A stretch of 64,000 nucleotides of DNA from Plantago elongata (Eukaryota > Streptophyta > Magnoliopsida > Lamiales > Plantaginaceae), in the NCBI GenBank assembly GCA_036897095.1, contig JAYMSP010000196.1, positions 1 through 64,000 of the forward strand, given 5' to 3'. The position numbers and the translations under genes were made by a program. Shown here in pieces: positions 25,564-38,602 of the stretch. The notes below the pieces were generated by a model. It was not told the origin of the DNA and did no database searches. It saw only the letters and a program-made list of their open reading frames with translations. The first letter of the stretch is position 1, and each line of letters starts with the position of its first letter.

Positions 25564-26386
25564 TTAAAATTTTAATTTTGTCCACTTTAAAATGTCTATA
25601 ACTTGAAAAATAAAAATGTAAAATACAAATAAAAATCACCAACGAATTTATTTCTACAAGAGTATAAATGGAAACCACTCTTAACTATGTTTAAATTATT
25701 TTATAAGATTTATAAAAAAAACCTTAATAACTTTATTTTAACCTTAATAAATTATAAATGAGTTCTAAAAGTACATTGGACAGTAGGTTCGGGGCATTGT
25801 TGCCATCTGAAGTCGTCGGATAAGTAGAGAGTCTATGTTTATATAGGTTCCAGACATTGATCGGGGCATTGGACACTAGGTTCGGGCATTAGTCTCGGAC
25901 ATTGGACATTGGGTTCGGTGCACTGGGCACTAGGTATGGGCATTGGGCACGGGCATTAGTCTCGGACATCGGGGACTGGGTCCGGGGCATTATTATATGA
26001 AGTCGTCGGGTAAGTTGAGAGTCTACGTATATACAAGTTCGAGATATTGGGTCGGGACAATGGGCACTGTGCATTGGGTAAGGACATTGGATACAAACAT
26101 TTCTTTATATAAATGATTATTTTTACATATTTGAGATCTTATAACAATGTTTAAAAGTTGAAATTAATAAAATTGCACATGTACAACTCGTTAAAACTTT
26201 CATAAGGTTCAAATAAAGTCGTTGGTGATTTTTATAGATATCTGAAAAAAAATTGAATATGGTTAAGAGTGACCTATATTATAGATTTCGAAAAAAAAAA
26301 GTCGTTAGTGATTTTTATTTACTTTTTATATTTTCTCCCCTCAAGTTATGAATTTTTTAAAGTGAATAAAATTAAATTTTATCTCG
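25564..26386. mobile_element. Fold-back element: long inverted arms around a minisatellite core
   Basis: The left arm (~25564-25770) is repeated in reverse on the right (~26150-26386). Matching pairs include TAATTTTGTCCACTTTAAAA with TAATTTTATTCACTTTAAAA, AAATAAAAATCACCAACGA with AAATAAAAATCACTAACGA, and ACCACTCTTAACTATGTT with GTCACTCTTAACCATATT. Arms of ~200 bp and the lack of any reading frame suggest a MULE-like or fold-back non-autonomous transposon. Its core is the GC-richer repeat at 25775-26095. Confidence 0.75.
25775..26095. repeat. GGGCATTGGGCAC minisatellite with a higher-order duplication
   Basis: Irregular tandem copies of a ~12-20 base unit close to GGGCATTGGGCACTAGGTTC. A larger block (GAAGTCGTCGG...AAGT.GAGAGTCTA) occurs twice, near 25810 and 25999, so there is a nested ~190 bp period. 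The core is far more G-rich than anything around it. A minus-strand open frame across it is a by-product of the repeat. Confidence 0.8.
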
Positions 26387-28090
26387 GTTAATTTGAGTAT
26401 TTATGAGATTATTTCAAAGAAAACAAAAATGTATTGTTGTTGGGGGTTTTATGATCCATTTACATTTAAAATATAGTGATATATTGTAACAAGTTTTACT
26501 AAATTTTTTTGAAATAAATGGACACACCATGTACTAATTGAGATCTCTCCCCACTAATTGAGATCTCTCCCCATTATTATCTTGTGAAGTACATCGAATT
26601 AATTATTCATATTGTACATAGAATATTTCATGTGTGACATAGGTTTCAAATTCAACATTCAGCTGTACTTGTAGTCTTGTAGTCTTGTACAATTATTACT
26701 TATATTCCTTAGTGGAACAAACAGAACCTTCTACATTTTGATTATGCAAATTGAGTATCATAATGATACCGTGTTATGAACAAACATTGACTTTATTGTA
26801 AAATTATACATTCGTTCCACCAAAATATGAGTTATTAATTCCATAATTTTTTCTCTCCGTACAAGGTATGATTCAACCCTTAAAAATAGTCGTGTTATAC
26901 AAAATAAAAGTCATAATTAAAATTATTACTCTTAAAAATAGATGCAAAATTGCAAAGAAGCCGTAATAGGGGTGTTGTGTTTTTGTTGAAGTACAAATTA
27001 AGGCTCTATTATTTTCAACTTAAAATTACTTTAATTCAGTTCAGTTCCGTTTATTTCAGTTCAATTCGACTTAGTTATAATTATATCTTACTTCAATTTA
27101 GTTCAGTTTAATAAATTTCAGTTTGAGAGAACAAAGCCTAAATATCATAACAATAATATGATTCAAAATTAAAAATTGTATTTTATTACCTTTTTGAGTT
27201 ATAAGGCCTTTTTAAGTCTATCTTTACGACTCTCATAGATTGACATAAATTATGAGTAGTATTTTCATATATAAATTTAATCTTTTATTATATTTTCACT
27301 TGAATACTCTCTTAATAAAAAGCTAAAATCATTAATGATTGTAAAATAAATACTGAAAAATTATTATAAATGTCTAAATCACTATATTATACAAATTAAT
27401 AATCTCCTAGGTTTGATACATGGGAATCACCTGAAATATTTAATTGGTTTGTTTATACAATATATCACCAGTCATGAAAGATGGTGATGTTTAGTTGTAA
27501 ATGTGAAATGAAACAGCTAAGCAACCAATAATTCAAGCAATTATATGCACGTCAATGGTTGAATTTGCCGTCCTCAAGAGCAAGACTAGTTTCCTCTTGC
27601 ATTTTTTATGCATAAAAATACCTTGTGAGTTGTTGGTCATTCTATATCTTATGCCTGCTTGCACATAGTGCAGGAGATAAATTCTATGTTTGCGGATAGA
27701 ATTAACAATTTACAAATTAATTTGCGCAACTATGAGTTGAGAATCATCAGGTCTCGAAGTTTTGCTAGAAGTTGAATCGAAATTTAACTATTTCGATTTA
27801 CGATGAGTACTAAATGGGGAATGCATATTTATCCTTTAAAATAAATTTATTCTACACACGATAATCATTTAACTTAAAATTGATGATCCATTTTTATCCC
27901 TCGATATTGTTAGAAATCCTCAAACAGAAACTCAAATCACATATGAAATCACGAACCATAGTACTACTATAGCATAGTAGGCGACATGAAACCATTATGT
28001 AACAAATGGACAAAAAGTACACAATTATCTCACAGAAAGTCTAAAATACACTACTCTTGACTCTACTACTAAGTCACTTTCTCACCATAC
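26387..28090. other. Intergenic region upstream of LHT-A
   Basis: No gene seen. 26543-26573 contains a 20-base tandem duplication (CACTAATTGAGATCTCTCCC). 26998-27142 looks like a worn hairpin MITE with ends TTAAGGCTCTATTATTTTCA and, reversed, TTAGGCTTTGTTCTCTCAAA. Confidence 0.5.
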
Positions 28091-28157
28091 TATATCATGC
28101 TCCTTGTCCTTAATACAAGACCTCACAATACCCAAGTCAATGCACCAACTGTTATGT

Positions 28158-28168
28158 TCATATATAAC
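28158..28168 (+). promoter_or_regulatory. Probable TATA box of LHT-A
   Basis: CATATATAACC lies ~85 bases upstream of the chosen ATG at 28248, a normal plant spacing with a short leader. Assigned by motif and position only. Confidence 0.45.
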
Positions 28169-28247
28169 CTCTATAACTTGGTTCCTCCTCCAATTATATT
28201 GTTTCTTCAATCCTGAAAACCAATTCCCAGTTTTCTCAATTATATCA

Positions 28248-30893
28248 ATGGCAAATCAAACTCCTCCTGTCGACACCACCGGTTACTACTACTACAAAAA
28301 TGTACACTCCAATCTGTATTTTTATTTCTTCTTTGGTTTATATGTGCATATGTGAATAGCATGAACTACATGATTGCAATACACATGAACGTTTAGTTAA
28401 GCATTCAATACTTGGTGTAGTTTTACTTTGAAAATTTTACCATGTTTTCGGTTTTCTTTTACCCTGTTTCATTTAATCCATGGTCTGAAATCTGAATATG
28501 GTGTTCATAAATCATATTCTTAAGTGATCTCTAACTAAGTCTTACCTTATTAGTATCGAATGATTTTGTAAGCAAGACCTGAAAATGAGCAAAATTCCTA
28601 TCCATTGAGCTTTTCTGGGCACTTTTGCCCTACAATTGATTTTCAACCCTTAACCTTTGTCAATAATATCAGATAACTACATAGATGATTTATTTTAATT
28701 AGCTCATCAGGCTGATATGCTAGACCTTTGGAGTTTTATAGGTGGATGAGCGATCTGCAGAGGAGAAGGCGATAGATGATTGGCTTCCGATTACTTCTTC
28801 CAGGACTGCAAAATGGTGGTTTTCGGCTTTTCACAATGTCACTGCTATAGTTGGTGCTGGAGTCCTTGGTCTTCCCTATGCAATGGCCGAACTTGGATGG
28901 TGAGTGGTAACGTGTCCTTACCAAATCACTACTTTCTTCAATAAAAATTGGATGTTAAGCTGCAAGCAACTATTCCAATGTACTGAGGGCTATTTTAATG
29001 TGCTCAGGGGACCTGGATTGGCAGTACTTGTGATATCTTGGATTGTCACACTATACTCATTATGGCAGATGGTTGAGATGCATGAAATGGACGGAAGACG
29101 TTTCGACAGGTACCACGAGCTTGGCCAGTACGCCTTTGGTGAAAAGCTCGGCTTATGGATCGTAGTACCTCTCCAGTTACTGGTTGAAGTTGGAGTTGAC
29201 ATAGTGTACATGGTCACGGGAGGACAATCGCTTCATTATTTCCACAAATTGGTCTGCAAAGATTGCCACAACATCAAAGTTTCCTACTTTATCATGATCT
29301 TTGCCTCTGTCCATTTTGTGCTTTCTCAACTTCCAAGCTTTAACTCAATCTCTGGCATCTCCTTAGCAGCCGCTGCCATGTCCTTTAGGTACGCTTTAAA
29401 TCTCATAAACTTATCGATTGAGCCAATGTTAGGTTGTCAGAACCAATAATCTGTTCTGGAAACATAATCTACAGTAATTCTGCTTCAGAAACAAAGTTAT
29501 AATCAGTTTTGGACTAAATCAAGAAATGTGTAGTACACACTTTCGGTGCTTGTCTAAGATGCTAAATTTGTTCTGTTGTCAAGTTACTCTACAGTAGCAT
29601 GGGGGGCTTCAATTAACAAGGGCGTCTCTCCAGACGTGCAGTATGGCTATAAATCCCATACTCCGGCTGGTACTGCTTTTAACATCTTCAGTGGATTGGG
29701 AGCCATTGTTTTCGCTTATGGAGGTCACAATGTGGTGATGGAGATTCAAGCTACTATGCCTTCAACAGTAGATAAGCCTTCTAAAGGTCCAATGTGGAAA
29801 GGGGTCGTTGTTGCTTACATAGTTATTGCCGCTTGCTACCTCCCAGTTGCTATCATAGGCTTCTGGGCATTTGGAAATTCAGTGGAACAAAACATATTGA
29901 CAACACTAGAGAAACCAACGTGGATTATTGCAATGGCTAATATGTTTGTCGTAGTGCATCTGATTGGGAGTTACCAGGTAATGTAAGATTCTTATGTAGA
30001 CCAGGTCTATTATAAATTTTGTAGTCTGAAATGATCCGCGCCTCTCAATGCATGAACCACTAGCGTCCCTGCATGGTGTATGAAAGACACCCCGACCTGG
30101 TCTATGTAATTTTCTTCCGTTATCAACAGTATTTTCTTTTCTTAATCTGGCTCTTTAAATGATGTAGATCTATGCTATACCGGTTTTTGACATGATAGAA
30201 ACTGTGCTTGTGAAGAAGCTGGAGTTCAAGCCGACAAAAAAATTGAGATTCATTGCAAGGAATACGTACGTTGGTAAGTGGTCTCAGATTATTAGCAGTT
30301 TAGCACCCTACATTAAAAATGCCACAAGCACCATAATTTTCTATGCTTTGCTGAAAAATTTGTGCTTGTTCTTGATGACAGCCTTGACAATGTTTATAGC
30401 AATAACATTTCCTTTCTTCAATGCGCTTCTTGGATTTGTTGGAGGATTTGCTTTCGCGCCAACAACTTACTTCGTAAGCAAATACATAAGTATTTTTTGA
30501 CACCATTCTGCAATCTGCACCATACTTTGTGTTTAGCTGAGAAATACATGAAAGAGCCACGTGGAGCGTAAATTGATGAATATAATCTCAGCAGATCGAG
30601 ACATCAACGATAAATAATGATTCCTCTGTCTGTGTGCAGCTCCCCTGCATAATATGGCTTGCAATTAAGAAGCCAAGGAGATTTAGCTTGTCCTGGTTCG
30701 CCAATTGGGTAAGTGAAGCTTCAAGAGTTGTATTGAGTTTTTTTTCACTTTACTCAACTCATAAGAGAGAAATTAATCTGATGCTTAATGTCAGATTTGC
30801 ATAATGTTTGGCCTGGGTTTGATGATCGTTGGACCTATTGGAGGCTTAAGGCGGATTATACTCGAGGCAAAGGGCTATCATTTCTACGTTTAA
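28248..30893 (+). CDS. LHT1-like: LHT-A: lysine/histidine transporter-like amino-acid permease
   Basis: Eight exons: 28248-~28301, 28742-28899, 29008-29388, 29584-29977, 30168-30273, 30382-30473, 30640-30708 and 30795-30893, about 450 residues. It belongs to the AAAP family (Aa_trans), proton-coupled amino-acid importers of the plasma membrane; Arabidopsis LHT1 takes up neutral and acidic amino acids. The LHT signature is clear: [15 protein letters not shown] before helix 1, WQMVEMHEM after helix 2, [37 protein letters not shown] and [11 protein letters not shown]. About ten hydrophobic helices are expected. The end of exon 1 is uncertain: in-frame donors exist at 28268, 28301 and 28343. Intron 4 begins with GT, unlike B, C and D. 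The loop after MHEM is one residue shorter than in LHT1, and the protein ends FYV. First of three tandem + strand copies; no damage seen. Confidence 0.9.
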
Positions 30894-31099
30894 CTTTAAC
30901 TATTGCTATATATACCAGCTCACACAACCACGTTTCAAACATATGTAGAGTTGAAATGAGTTTTTCAGTGTTTCCGATTTTCTCCTATGTAACTGTATGC
31001 AAAGATGCGTCTGTATATTTGTAAGTAACCATATGATGGTTGTGCAAGCAAAGAAAAGGAAATGATGATTTGGGCTTGACAATTGACATAATGACATTA

Positions 31100-32138
31100 G
31101 AGGCTTAGAGCTATATCCACTTCTAATAAGCTCCGACTTAACAAATCAAACACATACCCTTACACTACAACGGAAAAGCAATCCGACTGCAAGTGTAACT
31201 ACTTGATTAAAATATATGAATAATATCCTCCCGGTCACATATCCATCTTCTGATATAGGCTTCTAGAGTGCATTGATTAGTTACGAATCTTTATCGATCA
31301 ATAGATCATCTGCAATCGGACCAATAAAGGGGAAATGATCGTCTTACAAGTGTACTTCTACATCGATTCCGTAATTCATGATAGAGAATTTATCTATACA
31401 AGTAGAAGCCCTAGTTCTTAATTTTATCTACTATGATCAAATATTTCACTTTCTTCTCCATCGACTCTTTGTAGATTTCTTTGTTTCCTTGGTCAATTGT
31501 ACATGTAAATAGATTAAGATTCAAAGCGGCTCTGAACCAGAAAAAAAAATAAAAAATAAAAAAGATATTCCAGAAAGATGATATAGATGTATCCTGGTAT
31601 ATAATCGATCCTGGTACAGGTCGTTGACTAATTAGAAGAATATGTCAGACAGAGTTGGCAGGATAGAGATTGGGTATTTAGATATTATTAGGTCAATAAT
31701 GAACACATAACATCAATTATTTTGTGGTTTGTTTAGGAATTAATTATTCAACAATATTCAATTGTATTATCAGTCTCTTGACGAGTATTTGTGCAAATTG
31801 CTATTGATTTCGAGTGCTGACATTTTCAAGGGAACGCGTGCGTTTGGTTCTTGAAGCTTCTCCAAAAATGATATCTCTAGGAAAAGAGTATAAGAAAATC
31901 CAGAATACACCTTTTACAATAAACCAATACTCCATTCGTGGTCAAGAAATCTTGTCAGGTAATTGTTAGTGTAAGATTAAAATGAACATATTGAAAGTTG
32001 AAACATAAAAATGTACTGACAAAATGGCTAACTTGTGTATGATTAGAAAGGTTTGGCCAGAGACTTTCCTGGGGGTTGGATATATCAAACGCATCATTTA
32101 CCCTGAATATACGATTACAATTTTTTCTTTTAAATTGT
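31100..32138. other. Intergenic region downstream of LHT-A
   Basis: No gene or clear repeat recognised; short AT-rich open frames only. Confidence 0.45.
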
Positions 32139-32139
32139 A

Positions 32140-32368
32140 CTCCTCCGTCCTGTTAGAAGTGAAATAATTCTCTGTTTTGAACGTCCCACCAAATTAAAAT
32201 AATTCTCCATTTATAAAAATAACCCCACAATACAACTCATTTTCAACCACACATTATTGAATCCGCATGTACTTTTCTATCTCAAATTCATTATTAACCA
32301 CACATTACATATTTTTCTTAAAAACCGTGCATTTGAGATATGTTTCATTTTAAATGGGACGGATGGAG
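32140..32368. mobile_element. Stowaway-like MITE, 229 bp
   Basis: Ends CTCCTCCGTCCTGTTAGAAG and, reversed, CTCCATCCGTCCCATTTAAA, with TA on both sides. Non-coding. It abuts the left edge of the MULE remnant. Confidence 0.85.
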
Positions 32369-32399
32369 TATAATTTTGTGAAAAATAATAATTATCTTT

Positions 32400-34010
32400 T
32401 TTATGAATTGCTTTTTCGGGAAGATAATTTTTATATGTACCAGGATTACGATCTCGATCTTTTAGGTGGTTACCAGAATGATGATAGTGATGTTTCGAAG
32501 AATGAGGGTTCACCTAACGTTGATGATGACTAGGTAGATGACATGTTTGGTAGTGAGATCGGTTCGAATGATAGTTTGGATGGGCATGAGTATGAAGACC
32601 ATAATCACTTGTTCCGAAACTTAGGTTCATTTTCTAATCGGGAAGGAGCACAAGAAGCGGTCGCACGAATTGGTAGGAATAAGAATATATTTTTCATGAT
32701 TGCAAGCTCTAAGAAGAGTCGAGTTATCTGAGTTGCAAACGTGGTGGAAAATATAGAGAGACATCATGCAAGAATGATGATGGTGTACTTCGTAGGCGAA
32801 GTGGCACGAAGAAAAATAATTGTCAATTTCAGCTAAAGTTGAAAAAGAAAGCAGAAGGAGAACGGATAATAAAGACGAGTGTCAATAGGGGTAGACACAA
32901 TCATCATATTGGAGATTACCCTAGCATACATCAGTTGTAGCGTTAAGTCAACCCGAGTTTGACTATGTTCGTGAGTTAACTAAGTGTAACATAAGGCCGC
33001 AAAGTATCTTGCAGAGGTTGAAGTCAAAATTCGAAGGTAATGCTAGCTATATAAGGCATATTTACAATGCCAAACAAAAGGTGAAAAGAGAAGATATACG
33101 AGGTTTAAGCCCGATTCAATATTTTGTGAAGTTGTTGAATGATTCTAAATACTACCATTGGGTGAAGAAGGAGAGTGGAACTAATAAGTTGAGTGGAGTT
33201 TTCTTTGCACATCCTAAGAGTGTGGAATTGGTTAACTTGTTCCCTGACGTACTTGTCATCGATACCACGTATCAAACAAATCGATACTGTTTACCTTTAT
33301 TGGAGGTGATGGATTTTTTGCCAACTTCCAAAAATTTTCATGTTGGATTTGCTTACATGCCGGATGAGAAAACTGAGAGTTACATGTGGGTTATGGAGCA
33401 CTTGAAGAAATTTTTTGGTCGCACTAGGTTGCCCGGTGTATTTGTCACAGATGGAGACTTGGCCTCATAAGTGCTATTGAGTTTCATTTTGAGAAGTTTG
33501 TCCATCTACTTTGTCGAAGACACACTTTCGAGGATGTGCTAAAAATCACGCAAGAATTGTTCGCAATAAGAAGTATGAGAAAGCAGTAATTGTCAGATGG
33601 ACAAGAATTGTCAAAGCACAATGTGAGCAGCGGTTTGATATTCGTGTGCAACGATTTTTGCATGCTTGACGGTACTATCCCGAATTCCAGGATTATGTGA
33701 CCAATACTTGGTTAGTGCCACATAAAAAGCGTTTTGTTTCTTGTTGGATGAAGAAATATCTACATTTTGGAGCAGAAACAAGTAACATGTAACCGTTACA
33801 TATTTTATAATTGTTAACGTGCATTATTATTATTATATGTATGTATGTTCGATATGCTGAATTTTAATCGATAACATTTACAAGGTTGAATCGACACATG
33901 GTCAACTTAAATCTTGGATTACAAACTCGAGGCACAATTCCCATAGTAGTTTAGGAAAGATCCACGGGATCATTGAGCAGGAGATAGACGAGATTCAATG
34001 ATAATTTGAG
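32400..34010 (+). pseudogene. MULE transposase remnant
   Basis: Pieces in order match plant Mutator-like (MULE) transposases. An acidic N-terminus (32440-32590) is followed by a FAR1/WRKY-GCM1-like zinc-binding region (32740-32930, with SCKRGGKYRETSC and a CQFQ...HNHH pattern). The transposase core is at 33009-33470: VLVIDTTYQTNRYCLPLLEV holds the first catalytic aspartate and FVTDGDLA the second. Weaker matches to a STHGQLKSWI motif lie near 33895. Stop codons fall after the N-terminal part (32730), before the core and at 33468, with further frame changes after that, so at least four lesions. No terminal inverted repeats were found. It is a dead DNA transposon lying between LHT-A and LHT-B. 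Confidence 0.8.
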
Positions 34011-34049
34011 CTGAATAGAACGAAGCATGCTTATTACTGTAAGCAGTAC

Positions 34050-34560
34050 AAATTGTTTCGGCCCCCCATCATCATCCACCATATTCATCTGCTCATTACC
34101 ATGAGAACTACACTCATCGGGATTCTACACGTATCGCCTAGTCGGGCGTACACTATTATCACGTGAAACGGACATGGTAGTATCACCATGGCTATCACCA
34201 TCACCATCATCATCATCATCATCATCATCAACATTCACATGAACACGTTCACGCCTATTCGATCCGATAGGGCCTTTTTCTGCCCCATGCTTAGGTACGC
34301 TCACATGTAACTGCACATGTTTGTCCTGCTAATCTGATGCTATATCATTGTCATAACTTACTCCTCCACCAAGTTATTCACCTGGATTTGGCATAAATGC
34401 ACTATCAGATATGTCGGGACTGCTCCTTCTAGCATGATCATTTTGTAACACATTTGGCCCCATATAGTTGCATTTTGCTCTCTTAATAGTTATTTTCTCC
34501 TAACTAGACCCTGTCACGTCCCTACCATCCAAACGGGAGGCTTTATTTCCCTGTTTCGTC
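34050..34560 (-). pseudogene. Unrecognised reading-frame remnant with an aspartate run
   Basis: On the minus strand 34125-34316 reads as 63 residues with an eight-aspartate run coded by an ATC/GAT microsatellite (~34195-34230), and the frame is loosely continued toward 34560 across stops. The composition is less random than neighbouring open frames, which suggests a decayed gene or captured fragment, perhaps part of the same transposon. I do not recognise the family. Confidence 0.3.
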
Positions 34561-34747
34561 ATCTACAAAACAGATTACAAATTATCAATACACAATAAAT
34601 AATTTCAAAACAAAGAATTCATCAACCTAGAAATGAATCACAAATAACAGTACTAATTTAAATTGCAAATATTCAAAATGAAATAAATAAGCAGAGGAGT
34701 AACCGTGGGGCCAATTGGCAGGCGACAAAGATTTTACCGCCTTCCAA

Positions 34748-34812
34748 TTGGCAGGCAGGCAGCAGGTTGCTGCTTGCGGTTTGGCAGGCGGCAACCTGCT
34801 TGCCGCTTGCTA
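34748..34812. repeat. GC-rich imperfect hairpin (GGCAGGCGGCAACCTGC)
   Basis: GGCAGCAGGTTGCTGCTTGC is followed after GGTTT by GGCAGGCGGCAACCTGCTTG, whose reverse complement it nearly is, so the strand can fold into a stem of about 20 bp. Further partial copies of TTGGCAGGCGG occur from 34714 to 34865. It stands out sharply from AT-rich surroundings. Confidence 0.6.
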
Positions 34813-34879
34813 AATTGCAGGAGACACTACCGTTGTCACGTGCGATTTGACAATGCCGCCTGCTAAATGGTCCCACATC

Positions 34880-35780
34880 TCTCTTAGCCCATCAATTCCA
34901 ATAGTGTTAATCGAAATCAATTTTTCTTTTTCGAACAAAAATACATATGAATTTGAAAAAGAAGAGGCAGAAAATAATCTTATGGAATTGTTCTATCTTT
35001 ACTAGCAATGGAGGTTAGAAGAATTGAGGTGTTGAATAATTTAGTTTGTATTGTTAGGGTTTTGCAATTTGTAATTCTTTAGGATATAAATGCGAATTTA
35101 TGAAATTTTTGACTATTTATGTAAATGTTTTAAAAAATATCCTGCATTTAGTAAAATGTGACATGCGTTTAACAAGCCCTTAAAATTAAAGCCTTAAATT
35201 ATGTAAAAATTTAGGTATATAATTCGTTTTTTTTAAACTAAAGTTTTATACAACCACTCCTTTAGTGTTTGTGCTTCAAGTTCTACTTACTTTTAAGATG
35301 GATCGTGACTCTTTAGCCTGACATTAACATATTCTTTTTTAAGTGAATGTGTGATAATAATACCCTATTCGTAGATACTAATACCATATCCGAATAGATG
35401 GTGGATCGTAAGAGAATACCACATGAAAGATTCAAAACTCCCTAGTCCCTACTTTCAATGAGTTCAATCCAGTAAGTGGTTCCTCCCGTAAGTAGACCAA
35501 GACTCAAACAAAGTCAATCCTCAGTTTGTATCATTAGTTCCCAAAAATGACTGCAATAATTCGCGCAAGTGTATTGTAAATTGTAATTAATGTAACGCGC
35601 TGACACGTCTTCGTCTTCTTTGTCATATAGCTAGCTTGGCCAATACTCATATCACATCATGCAAGGCATTGAATTGAATGTTCAATTTATAGTATACTTT
35701 TCTACAAGTTCGTTTAACACATGTGGTTCCTCGTAGCAATTAGATAAATTAATAAAGAAGCCATTACAGAGCTTCAAAAC
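34880..35780. other. Intergenic region upstream of LHT-B
   Basis: No gene seen; the LHT-B promoter must lie in its right part, but no convincing TATA box could be chosen. Confidence 0.4.
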
Positions 35781-35788
35781 ATAGAGAC

Positions 35789-37987
35789 ATGAAAAACATG
35801 GCAACTCCAGACAACCACGGCTTCATAGATGTAAGTACATTCTTGTTTTCATTTAGAATTAGGACATAAACATAATGCATAGACATTTAAGTACCATATA
35901 CTTTGTTCCTTTTCCTTTAAAGATCAATAATTGTGTGAAATGATGAATGATAGCCAGAGAAAACAGCTGAGGAAATTGCAATAGACAACTGGCTTCCGGT
36001 CACGTCTTCTCGGTCTGCGAAATGGTGGTACGCGGCTTTCCACAACGTCACTGCCATGGTTGGAGCCGGAGTACTCTCTTTCCCTTATGCAATGGCTGCC
36101 CTGGGATGGTACGATCCGCAGTATAGAGTCTATACTTTGCTTATTGCCATATTACGCTATGCGTGCATGTTAAATGTTAGTAGTAATTCATCAGAGTTGC
36201 CTGTGAAAGACTATTAGAACAAGATTCATTTTCCCTGCTGCTAACTCGATTAGTGCATAAATCAACGTCAGGGGACCTGGAATTGCAGTACTTCTGTTAT
36301 CCTGGATCATCACACTATTCACTCTCTGGCAAATGGTGGAAATGCACGAAATGGATGGAAGACGGTATGATAGGTATCATGAACTAGGCCAACGTGCTTT
36401 TGGAAAAAAACTCGGTCTTTGGATTGTGGTGCCTCAACAACTAGTTGTTGAAGTTGGAATAGACATTGTGTACATGATTTTGGGAGGACAATCTCTCAAA
36501 AGATTTCATGATTTGGTCTGTAAAAGTTGCAATGAAATCAGGCCTAGTTACTTCATTATGATCTTTGCCTCAGTCCAATTCGGGCTCTCACATCTTCCCA
36601 ACTTCAATTCCATCTCTGGCGTGTCTCTGGCCGCATCAATCATGTCAGTGAGGTAATCTCTAGATTAACTGTAATTTCTGTTAGAATTCAACCATCTTCC
36701 CCTAAAAGGTTTTCTTTCTTAAGGGATGAAACTTATTCGTGATATTCTCAGTCGTGATATGAAATATTTGAAGAGTTTCTTCTACTGATCACAAACCAAT
36801 TTTGAACTATTATTTGTTTTTTTTCCACATGAAGTTACTCTGCTATTGCTTGGGGTGCCTCAGTCGATAAAGGAGTGCACGAAAATGTGCAATACGGCTA
36901 CAGATCCAAGTCTACATCTCAAACAGTTTTCAAATTCTTTAGTGCGTTGGGAGACATTGCATTTGCATACGCAGGCCACAATGTTGTCTTGGAGATTCAA
37001 GCGACAATCCCTTCAACACCAGTGACCCCTTCAAAAGGACCTATGTGGAAGGGAGCAGTTGTTGCTTATGTAATCGTAGCCGCGTGCTACTTCCCTGTTG
37101 CCATTATCGGATACTTAGTTTTTGGCAATGAAGTAGAAGAGAACATTCTGCTCTCGTTGAATAAACCCGTGTGGCTGATTGCTACAGCTAACATGTTTGT
37201 TGTAGTGCATCTTGTAGGAAGCTATCAGGCAAGCATAATATTCCGTACTTCTTCATTTACAAGTTTGTTGATACATGGAAAATGTGTATGTAATTCTAGG
37301 TTGATTTTGAATGCAGATTTATGCAATGCCTGTGTTCGATATGGTAGAGGCTGCACTTGTCAGGAAACTTCGGCTTAGGCCAACTTGGTACTTGCGGTTC
37401 ATTACAAGAAACATTTATGTTGGTGAGTTAACTGCAGTCCCTTCTTAGCAAGGTATTTTATACAATATCATTTTCGTCATTCGCCTAATTCATCATGTCT
37501 TTTCACCTCAGGTTTCACGCTGTTTGTAGCCGTTACGATCCCTTTCTTCAACGAGCTCCTCGGATTCTTTGGAGGATTTGCTTTCGCGCCAACAACTTAC
37601 TTTGTAAGCTACTCCCTATACATACATATTTTGGTTGTGCACAAAATCTGTCTGCATTGCTGCATAAATTTTTTCATGTTGGCCTAATGATTACGTTAAT
37701 ATTTCCAATTTCATTACATACCAGCTTCCTTGTATCATGTGGCTTTCTATCTACAAACCAAAGAAATTCGGCCTATCCTGGTTCATCAATTGGGTAACTT
37801 ACTTTGCAACATCAAATATCTAAAAAAATTTTGAAACTTTTATTCCAAGTCTAAACTCTAACATTGATTTGATAATTTCCAATGTCAGATCTGCATAATC
37901 CTTGGTATTCTGCTGATGATAGTAGCACCAATTGGTGGGCTGAAATTGATCATAGACAGAGCAAAGGACTATAAGTTTTATCCATAA
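35789..37987 (+). CDS. LHT1-like: LHT-B: lysine/histidine transporter-like amino-acid permease
   Basis: Eight exons: 35789-35830, 35954-36108, 36272-36652, 36835-37228, 37317-37422, 37512-37603, 37725-37793 and 37889-37987, giving 445 residues. The full LHT pattern is present: [86 protein letters not shown], ending FYP. Expected role: proton-driven amino-acid import at the plasma membrane. Either of two in-frame ATGs (35789, 35798) could start it. Exon lengths 155, 381 and 394 equal those of LHT-C, and exon 1 shares CTTCATAGATGTAAGT with C, so B and C are the closest pair. Intron 4 (37229-37316) starts with GC in the context CAG|GCAAGC. No damage seen. Confidence 0.93.
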
Positions 37988-38602
37988 GTATTAAGCAAGA
38001 GGCTGACTCCTGTATAACACAACATGAACATCTCTTATGGATATTCATATATCAATGGATTTTTGGATTCTTTGTTTTAGTTCTGTGTGTACATCTATAT
38101 TCAAAATAGTGTTCTTTTTTAATCTAAAACATACCTCTTTAAGTGCATCTCATTCACTAACACAAGATTGAATCCGGTATTCCGCCTTCTATACTTGAAA
38201 CTCATAGACAACTAAGGGCGAAATGCAACTTCTTCAATGTTGAAATAAGCTATAAGTGGTAGGATTAATGAAAGGATGAATTTGTATTGAATCTTGGAGA
38301 GAAAAGTTACAAATGCTCTGTTTAGCTCTAACAACCTTTGTAACTGTAACCGATAAGTTGCATCGTGACCCTCTGGGCCTTATCAGTTGATGTTGAAGAT
38401 GAGCCTTATGGTATAAAATGTCGTATCGAAGTTTTAACTCTCTGAATCCGGACTTACAACACCATGATTACCAGAAATCACGGCAAGAGCATACACCATC
38501 CTTAAAATGATGGAACCTACTGGCATCTCTAACAACAATTTCTCTTACAATGTCACTGATCAACTTCAAGACTGTATGGCAATCCACGTAGGTTGAGTAT
38601 CC
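37988..38602. other. LHT-B 3' flank
   Basis: No gene seen between the LHT-B stop and the PPR pseudogene. Confidence 0.45.

Noticed and set aside
25889-26074. Minus-strand open frame across the GGGCATTGG repeat
   Set aside because: It is produced by the minisatellite; the translation is repetitive and has no family match.
28990-29217. Minus-strand open frame opposite LHT-A exon 3
   Set aside because: It is a shadow of the conserved coding exon; similar shadows occur in LHT-D and LHT-E.
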